A DNA stretch of 64,000 bases. It comes from Tricholoma matsutake (taxonomy: Eukaryota > Basidiomycota > Agaricomycetes > Agaricales > Tricholomataceae). The stretch lies in the NCBI GenBank assembly GCA_026075535.2, contig AP026548.1, forward strand, positions 4,774,001-4,838,000, in the 5' to 3' direction. The notes below the pieces were generated by a model. The model was not told the DNA's origin, did no database searches, and saw nothing but the letters and a program-made list of their open reading frames with translations. Positions 56,672 through 64,000 of this stretch are shown piece after piece. The position numbers and the translations under genes were made by a program. How positions within the stretch are numbered: the first letter of the stretch is position 1; every line of letters begins with the position of its first letter.

Positions 56672-58930
56672 AAACTGTACTGTACCTAGAATAGACAAGG
56701 CTAAACTAAGGTACAGTAAGTAACTCTGGCCAAGCGACACTCTAAGATAATACAATACTCACCTCAGTCCTTGTATAAGTGACTGAGGTGGCAGGTAATG
56801 TATCTAGATATATATATATGTTCAGTCAGACAAAGAGGGAATGAGAAAGGGAAACAAGGTGTTTGTTTGTATGCATCAAAGGGTTGTGATAAAAATAGCA
56901 CACACATCAAAAAGTGATGCATCGTTCCATGGTGTGTCTCTCAACACTCCTCCTCACTGTGGTACTCCTCCTCGCATGGAATCGTGTTATCGTAGGCCCA
57001 GGTGACCCTGTAAGTAAGTAAATTGTTTGACATCAAGGGGTTTAGTGAACATGTTGGCAATATTTTCCCAGGTATTGACATATGTAAGGTGTAGGTCATT
57101 GGACTGGACGTGCTCGCAAAGAAAGTGATATTTAAGGTTGACATGTTTAACATGGCAGTGAAGGAGGGGGTCTTCAGACAAGGTCTTGGTGGTGGAGTTG
57201 TCACAATAGATAGTCATTGGCGATAATTGTTGGTAATCAATAGAGGCAAGCAACGTGCATAACCACACACATTCCTTGGCAGCTTCAAAGGCTGCAATGT
57301 ACTCTGCCTCACACAAGGATGTGGCAACTACCTTTTGTTTGCAGGCAGTCCAGGAGATAGCGCCTGAGCCAAGAGAACATATGTATCCCCCAACACTGCA
57401 ACATGTGTCAAGACAATTAGCCCAGTCAGAATCGCTGAATGCATGGAGGGTGAGAGGGTTGTCTCCTCTGAGATAAAGTTTCAGGTCTCTTGTCCCCTTC
57501 AGGTAACATACCAGTCTGATAGCAGTTGCCCAGTGATTGAAGGAGTAGCAGTCAAGATATTGGGATAATTGTTGGACTGCATAGGCAATATCGGGATGCA
57601 TAGATATGGCCAAATATAGTAAGCAGCCAACAAGTGATCGATATGGAAGTTTGTTGAGTTGTAATTGATCATCAGGGGTTATAGACTGTCTATCAGGATG
57701 GTGGAGCTTGGACCCATTCTCTAGAGGAGCCAATACTGGGTGGTCTTTCTGACCAAACTGTTCAATGATTTTGTCAATAAGAGCCATTTGTGAAAGGGCA
57801 ACTGTATGCATAGATCTGTCCCAGGTGACAGCGATTCCAATGATGAAATGTGCAGTACCCAGCTTGGAAATAGTCCATACTTCTCACATCTGACCTTTGA
57901 AGCATTTGTTCTCAGCCTGCGAGTCCGCAATGGATAGAAAATTGTTGATGTGAATGGCTACAATAACAATCCCAGTGTCAGATTTGTGATAGTAAATGCA
58001 AGATTTGCAAGACAGGTGAGTAAAACCCCAGGCGATCATCTGTGCGTTGAGTGTCTGGTTCCATATGCATCCACTCTGTTTCATACCATATAGCCCATGC
58101 TGAAGCTGCCACACCCAGTCTTCTTTCCCAGTCTCTTCAAAACCCACAGGTTGTTGCATATATTGAATTTCGTTGTTGGGTAGTAAGCCATATAAGAATG
58201 CCATCTCAACATTGATCTGTTGGGCATCCCAGCCCAGAGAGGTGGCAATGTGTAATAGAATCTGCCAAGATTTTATGCGCCCAGTCGGTGAGGTAGTTTT
58301 AGTGTAGTCTTTTCCATATATTTGTTTGAAACCTTTGAAAACTAGATGTACTTTCCACCTGACCACTTTTTCTGCCTCATCTTGCTTAATATGGAAGACT
58401 GGTTTCCCTTTTCGGACCTGCTTCCCCTGAGGTACTTCATCCCCAGGAATTAATTTGTAGATGCCCATGTCCTTCAGGGATTGCAGTTTGTCAATGTAAC
58501 CTTCCTTCCATCATTCAGCATCAACAGAATTTATGGCCTCCTCCTACGTCCTGGGGTCATCCTCAAACTGAAGAGACTCGGGATCAAAGTCTGCCATCTC
58601 TTAAATGAGGGCTCAGAATTGATGTGCTTGATCACTGAGATCAAGATTATCAAGAGATTGCCATAGTTCCTCAATGATGTCATGATCATGATCGAGTTCA
58701 GGGTCTGGTGGGCAACCAGTGTCTGCCGTTCAGGTTGCTATTATTGCTGCTCTCCATTCCCATTGTTGTTCCTTCACCCGGGCAGCACTCTCTCACAATT
58801 CCTGGATGGCTGTTACAATTTTGTTATCGTAACCCAAGACGACCAGATGTATGCCGGCAAGACCGGGTACTTTATTTTTCCTTTGCATTCGACACGATTC
58901 ATCCCAATGGACCCTCCAATATGACTCCCA
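56672..58930 (-). mobile_element. 3' part of a second Ty1/copia element
   Basis: 56672-56945 looks like the inner part of its 3' LTR (ending CTCTCAACA), followed by a purine-rich tract on the minus strand (GAGGAG) and pol sequence. Gypsy-2 seems to have inserted in this LTR, because 35785-35841 and 56688-56800 share CCTAGAATAGACAAGGCTAA and CTCAGTCCTTG blocks. Gag, protease and integrase are missing; the element ends near the gypsy-3 LTR. The left LTR boundary was not resolved. Confidence 0.65.
56946..58620 (-). pseudogene. copia-2 RT and RNase H
   Basis: RT begins near 58600 (DPESLQFEDDP) and includes MGIYKLIPGDEVPQGKQ, VFKGFKQIYGKDYTKTTSP, MAFLYGLLPNNE and GLYGMKQSGCIWNQTLN. The active-site region reads VAIHINNFLSIA where copia has VDD. 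RNase H includes FSDSDWANCLDTCCSVGGY, SLCEAEYIAAFEAAKECVW and YCDNSTTKTLSEDPLL. End near 56990. In-frame TGA near 58491 and 57894 fit Arg; one TAG near 58545 does not. The linker between RT and RNase H continues in frame after the TGA. Confidence 0.85.
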
Positions 58931-59245
58931 CTGATTGACAGGCTGCGCCGCAGCAGTCCTTGACATTGGATCCATGACATTGGATGCCTCATGCTTGGCA
59001 TGAGGCTTATCTGCTATTTCTTCTTCAACATGCTGCACTGCAGCACCCCGTGACATCGGACGCCTCATGCTAGGCATGAGGCTTATTGTTCTATTGTTCT
59101 TTCTATTATTACTTGACAAGGATCTCATATTCCAATTGGACGATAGACATCTCTGAACCATATATAAGCTACAGTAATACTGCCTGTATTCCTTAGCTTG
59201 ACCTAATTTAATCAACAGTCTTAGACTCAATCCGAACACTCAACA
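58930..59245 (+). repeat. Probable 5' LTR of gypsy-3 (boundaries approximate)
   Basis: Contains two related blocks with perfect hairpins GCCTCATGC/GCATGAGGC (58987-59007 and 59063-59083), each preceded by TGACAT(T/C)GGA. Then follows an AT-rich part with TATATAAG near 59160 (TATA-like) and an end ...ACTCAACA near 59245. TG...CA termini are plausible. The partner LTR is outside the window, so the limits are unproven. Confidence 0.5.
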
Positions 59246-59463
59246 GCCTAGGAAATCCCTAGCTGTGATAGACTCAAACTCGACAGTTGGAAAGCCTCCA
59301 ACTGTGATACATGAATGAACTGTCTACTCAGAAAGCCTCTGAGTACGGATAGCCATGACTACTTGAGGAAGCACCCAAGCAAAGCCCAAAAGCCCAAAAC
59401 ACTAGGAAAGCCTCCTAGTGCAATAAACGAAGACAAGTTTGAGTTAAGACCAATAGTCTTAAC
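59244..59463 (+). ncRNA. Leader of gypsy-3: array of six stem-loops before gag
   Basis: Hairpins start at 59244, 59283, 59325, 59361, 59400 and 59443, about 40 nt apart. Stems: CTAGG/CCTAG; ACAGTTGG/CCAACTGT; TACTCAG/CTGAGTA; CTTGAGG/CCCAAG (bulged A); CACTAGG/CCTAGTG; GTTAAGAC/GTCTTAAC. Loops of hairpins 2, 3 and 5 are the identical AAAGCCT; 1 and 4 have AAATC and AAGCA. Stem sequences differ but pairing is kept. It lies between the LTR and the gag ATG at 59482, so a role in packaging, dimerisation, priming or translation is inferred. Confidence 0.75.
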
Positions 59464-59481
59464 AAAAGGTCAAGCTGATCT

Positions 59482-60600
59482 ATGCAGTCCACCTACCTAG
59501 GTGCAGACACAACATCTTTCAGACAAAGCCCAGACAGACCTCCAACTGGAGCATCATCATCAGGAAGATCCCCGTGGTATAGATACCAGGGTCGACTAGT
59601 ACAATACTCAGAACCAGCACAGAAGTGGTTCTCAAGGAGAACCAGTGACAAAGAACCCCGATACCTCAACAAAGAGGATTTCAGATCTTTCGATAAAGAA
59701 GAAACCCCAGAACAAGATCCATTCTCCCTATTCAATGACAATGCCAATATGTCTACCAAACCCACCACATCGACCAAAGAGATCAGAATATGAATCCCCT
59801 CTGACTTCACAGGGGACCGAACCAGAACTGCAGAGTTCTTACAAGAAGTGAAACTCTACTTGAGAGTAAACCATGGAATCTACAACATCGATGAGAAGAA
59901 GATCATCTTCACGTTGTCCTTCATGAATGGAGGAACCACTGCACCCTGGGCACAGACATGGGCAGAAAAGGAAGACCTAGGGACCTGGTCAACCTTTGAG
60001 ACTACGCTCAAGTCGGTGTTCACACCAATTGACAAAGCTGGCAGAGCCAGGACAGAAATGAAAACACTGAAGCAGGGACAGGACCTGGAGGACTACATTG
60101 CGCAGTTCCAAATCCTGCAAGAGAAGGTGGGGATCAATGATGACACCACCCTCATTGAACTCTTTATGGATGGGTTGAACCCCAAGCTCCTCAAAAGAGT
60201 TTTTAACATGGAAACAATCCCCACAACCCTGGAGGGGATGATCAGCACCACCTCCAAGTAGGACGGAAAATGGAGGAGAGCAAAGGCCATAACAGGGAGA
60301 GCACAGGAGGCTTTGGCGAAAAGGCTGCCCAGCTCCAAACCAAAAGAGGGCCCACTTGAGATTAACTGACTCTCCTACCAGGAGAGGATTGAGCATATGA
60401 AGAAGGGATTATGCTTTGTGTGCCACCAACCAGGACACAGAGCGACCAAACATAAGAAAGGGGAGACGAGGACCGAAAATTGGTCATTCCTGAAGAAGAA
60501 AGGCAAAGAAGCCTACTCGAAGATCCGGGCAATCATGAAAGAACTTGATGAAGAAGGAAAGGAGAAAGCTCTCGCCTTAATAGGGGACAAGGGTTTTTAA
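59482..60600 (+). pseudogene. gypsy-3 gag
   Basis: ATG at 59482. After a polar N terminus, the frame reads IPSDFTGDRTRTAEFLQEV and LYLRVNHGIYNIDEKKIIFT, the typical retrotrans_gag core of Tf1/sushi-like fungal gypsy elements. FETTLKSVFTPIDKAGRAR and MKTLKQGQDLEDYIAQFQIL follow, then a CCHC knuckle (CFVCHQPGHRATKH; last position His) near 60410-60455. Stops: TGA near 59791 and 60369 at Arg sites, TAG near 60259; the natural end is TAA at 60598-60600. Confidence 0.85.
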
Positions 60601-60617
60601 AGAGGTGGCCTGCCTCG

Positions 60618-63600
60618 ATGCCAGGTACCACCAAACTCTCTGTCTGCTCTGTACTACTAGCCACTTTGAAGAATCAATCTCTGCATTTAGATGTCAAAGT
60701 GCTAGGAGCAGGCAAAGGGAAAGCCATCAAAACTGAAGCCCTACTCAACTCAGGAGCATGAGGAATATTCATGAGCCACAAATTTGCAAAAAGTGGCAGA
60801 TTCGAGTTACACCCCCTCAAAAGGACAATCAGGGTCAAGAATGTGGATGGAACCCCGAACAAGAAAGGGGAGATCTCCCACTATGCCAAGGGATTCTTAA
60901 CAATCAATGGAAGATCTTTTCCAATGACCTTCCTCATTGCAGGATTGGGAAAAGAATCAATCATCCTGGGTCTGCCGTGGCTCAGAAGAATCAACCCAGT
61001 GATCGACTGGAGAATTGGAACCTTCCAATTCTGAATGACCGACAGAACCCACCCCAAATTCTCATTTGAAGAAGGGAGAACCCTTATTGGGAGGACACAA
61101 ATGAAGAAACCTGATGATGAACATCTGGCATGGCGCCAGAAGACAGTCAAAGAAGAAGGAAAACCCTTCAAAGAAATGACGAGAGAAGAGAAATGGGCAT
61201 GGGCCCAAAAGATGGTCACCAAGGCAAGAGAAAAGATGGGACTCAAAACAAAGGCAAAAGAAGAAGAGCAACTAATGTGGCGCCGCATAGCTGCTAAAGC
61301 ACTGGAGAAACTCACCCTCAAAAAGAAACCAGCAAGCGAGGAATGGCTAGCACTATGCTGAAGAGTTGCCGCTAAAGCAAGAGAGATGGGAGAAGCCCTC
61401 CAAACTAAATGGGAAGGGAGGAAGACACCCACTGAAACAAGAAAAGCAACGATCAAAGAGGTGGAAGATGAAGAGATCGCAGTCACGACTCTTCAGAATG
61501 CAGAGCCCATTGGCCCACAAGACGAAGAAGACACTGGGAAGGAAAACCTGGCACTGGCAAACTACAAACAGGCAATGGAACAGGCAACGGAACAGGCAAT
61601 GGAACAACTGGAAGGAACACCCAAACAAGAGATTGCAGACGACAAGCTACTAGTCGCCTACATCCGAGGAGAACCCATCATCGGAATATTTGAACTGGCT
61701 AAAACACCACTGACAGAGGAGTATGACGAGCCAAGATACAGATACTCCCAGACAACAAAGACAATCTCTCGGATCGTGAAGGCAAAAGGATCACCATGAT
61801 ATGCATATGGACAGAATATCTGGATTAGGGCAAAAACATCGGTCTCACAGCACCTGACACACAAGAAGGAAGGAGACCCCAAACAAAAGACCCTGGATGA
61901 ACTACTCCCTGAACAATACAGGGAGTACCAATGGATATTTGAAAAGGAAGCATTGGAATGATTCCCAGAATCAAGACCCTGGGATCATGCGATCAAACTG
62001 AAACCAGATTTTATAGCAAAGGACTGCAGGGTTTACCCATGATCGCCGGTAGAACAGAAGAAACTCGATGAGTTTCTTGACAAAAGCCTAGAGAAAGGAT
62101 ACATCCGACCATCAAAATCGCCCATGGTATCACCATTCTTCTTCGTTGCGAAGAAGGACTTGGATGCCTTGAGACCATGTCAGGACTACAGGTACTTGAA
62201 TAATGGAACAATCAAGAACACCTACCCACTGCCGCTGGTAGGAGACCTGTTGGACAAACTGAGAGGGGCAAGATGGTTCACAAAGGCTGGACATCTGATG
62301 GGGATATCACAACATCAGAATCAAGGATGGAGATCAATGGAAAGCAGCTTTCAAGACAAACAGAGGCCTGTTTGAACCAACGGTGATGTTCTTTGGATTA
62401 TGCAACTCACCGGCGACCTTCCAGGCGATGGTGAATGAGATTTTCCATGATATGATTGGAGAAGGATGGCTCATGATTTACATGGACGACATCCTAATAT
62501 TCTCCAAGGATCAGAATGAACAGCAGGAAAGGACAAGAAGAGTGCTGCAAAGATTGGCAGAAAATGACCTATACCTGAAACTGGAGAAATGCAAGTTTGA
62601 CATCCACGAGGTAGAATTTCTGGGTCTGATCATCTGACCCAATGAAATTGCAATGGACAATACAAAGCTGGCAGGAATACAAGATTGGCCCACCCCGACA
62701 AATGTAAAGGCAGTTAGATCCTTCCTGGGGTTTGGAAATTTCTACAGGAAATTTATTGGACATTTTGCGGAGACAAGCAGACCGCTTAATGAATTGACAA
62801 AGAAGGACAAGATGTTCAACTGGACAATGGAGTGCGAGCAGGCCTTTCAAACATTGAAAAGGAAATTCGCAGAAGCACCGGTACTGCTGATGCCAGACCC
62901 AATGAAACCATTCACAATCGAATCAGACGCCTCAAAACACACTACAGGAGGAGTGCTGAGACAGAGGGACATGAATGGGGACTGGCATCCGTGTGGATAC
63001 ATATCGCATGCACTAACACCAATGGAATGGAACTACGAGATATATGACAGGGAGTTACTAGTGATTGTGCAATCGCTGGAGACCTGGAGATACTGCCTAC
63101 TGGGATCAGGACACCCAGTGGTAATCCTGTCGGACCACAAGAATCTAACATACTTCTGGACAGTGCAGAAACTGAACAGATGACAGGCAAGATGGAGCTT
63201 ATTCCTATTGGAATTCGAATTCCAACTCATCCATGTGCCCGGATCACAAATGGTGCAAAGCGATGCATTGTCGTGAAGGGCTGATCACATACCGGAAGAA
63301 GACAACGATAATGAAGATGTCATGATGTTACCTGAAATGGTATTCGTGAAGTTCATTGATACAGAAATTCATGATCTACTTGCAGGAGGTATCATGAAAG
63401 ATGACCTGGTGAAGAGCACAATTGAGGTGCTAAAGACGAAAGGAACCCCGCCAATAAAATTGGCGTTAGAAGACTGGAAGATAGAAGATGGCCTTCTATT
63501 CTCCCGAGACAGATGCTATGTCCCTGACAACAGAGATCTACGGAAGAAGCTGGTACAAAAATACCACGAAGGAGTAACCAGCAGACACCCAGGACAATGG

Positions 63601-64000
63601 CAAACAACTGAAATGATCAGGAGAGACTACTGGTGGCTGTGGATGATGATGATGTACATCAAGAACTACATTGCTGGATGCGCAATATGCTAGCAGATGA
63701 AGGTCAACACGCACCCGATGACCCCCCCTCTACAACCAATTACATCTGAAGCAACGAGGCCATTTGCAATGGTTATGACTGATTTCATAACCAACCTACC
63801 AGAATCCGACGCCTATGATGCTCTCATGGTTGTGGTAGACCATGGTCTTACGAAGGGGGTAATTTTTATCCCTTGCAGAAAAACCATGGACGCATTTGGA
63901 GTGGCCACCCTCTATCTAGACTATGTCTACAAATGATTTGGCCTCCCGGACAAGATCATCTCCGACAGAGACCCACGATTCGCCTCGCAGCTGTTCCAGG
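60618..64000 (+). pseudogene. gypsy-3 pol, cut by the window edge
   Basis: Protease ALLNSGA followed by TGA and GIFMSHKFA near 60730-60785 (catalytic Asp replaced by Asn). A long charged Lys/Glu linker lies between 61.05 and 61.7 kb. [17 protein letters not shown] near 62120, FFGLCNSPATFQAMVNEIF and active site MIYMDDILIFSKD near 62475-62510. RNase [17 protein letters not shown] near 62910. Integrase zinc region near 63560-63700 and VMTDFITNLPESDAYDAL near 63775. In-frame TGA near 60759, 61032, 61361, 61797, 61960, 62041, 62296, 62635, 63181, 63274 and 63934 fit Arg; TAG near 63691 fits Gln. A one-base insertion lies near 62285. The integrase continues beyond 64000. Confidence 0.88.

Noticed and set aside
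10827..64000. TGA read as arginine (genetic-code change or programmed readthrough)
   Set aside because: The host sulfhydrylase and the Ser/Pro-rich gene use TAG or TGA only as terminators. The TGA positions differ from element to element and come with frameshifts and lost catalytic residues, so mutation explains them better.

Overview
The window is nuclear DNA of a basidiomycete fungus, most likely an agaricomycete. Support: host genes with many ~50-60 nt introns (GT...CTAAC...AG), a DUF6534-type multi-pass membrane gene, and a KDZ (Kyakuja-Dileera-Zisupton) transposon with a CxC2-like cysteine-cluster transposase. I do not name a species. Domain and family names rest on remembered family features; no search was run.

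Layout. 1-10.3 kb is a small host-gene island: an O-acetylhomoserine sulfhydrylase (MET17-type, minus), a divergent Ser/Pro/Ala-rich protein of unknown function (plus), a DUF6534-type membrane protein (minus) and a 5'-truncated membrane-protein gene (minus). From 10.35 kb to the end almost everything is transposable elements, largely inserted in one another.

Nest 1 (10.57-25.26 kb): a ~440 bp TIR element split by a Ty1/copia element (10827-17014, TSD TTTTG) and by a Ty3/gypsy element (17163-25217, TSD TTTAT). The copia carries a 425 bp MITE in pol. The gypsy carries an 809 bp MITE in its 5' LTR, a ~1.1 kb solo-LTR-like repeat in pol and an 839 bp hAT-like MITE before its 3' LTR. 25.3-35.8 kb holds a 413-codon cysteine-cluster ORF between loose inverted repeats, a longer relative of the copia-borne MITE, a 1.95 kb foldback element, short dispersed palindromes and a decayed ORF. 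Nest 2 (35.84-56.67 kb): a minus-strand Ty3/gypsy element (TSD GGTAC) whose chromodomain is split by an 11.1 kb KDZ transposon (TSD CTCATATTC) and whose 5' LTR is split by a ~2 kb hAT-like element (TSD ATGGAAGG) full of hairpins, ~150 bp tandem repeats and two tRNA-like A/B-box pairs. The KDZ transposon carries a transposase, a predicted TET/JBP-like dioxygenase gene, a third gene, and a 571 bp MITE. 56.7-58.9 kb is the 3' part of another copia element. 58.9-64 kb is the 5' two-thirds of a third gypsy element, whose leader contains six regularly spaced hairpins.

Two points stand out. First, nearly all in-frame stops in the elements are TGA at positions where arginine is expected (CGA to TGA), and the differences between the copia LTRs are all CpG transitions; this points to cytosine methylation and deamination (or a CpG-directed RIP-like process) on repeats. 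Second, the gypsy leader at 59.24-59.46 kb has stem-loops with different stems, four to five of them sharing a fixed loop, which is internal covariation for a selected RNA structure.
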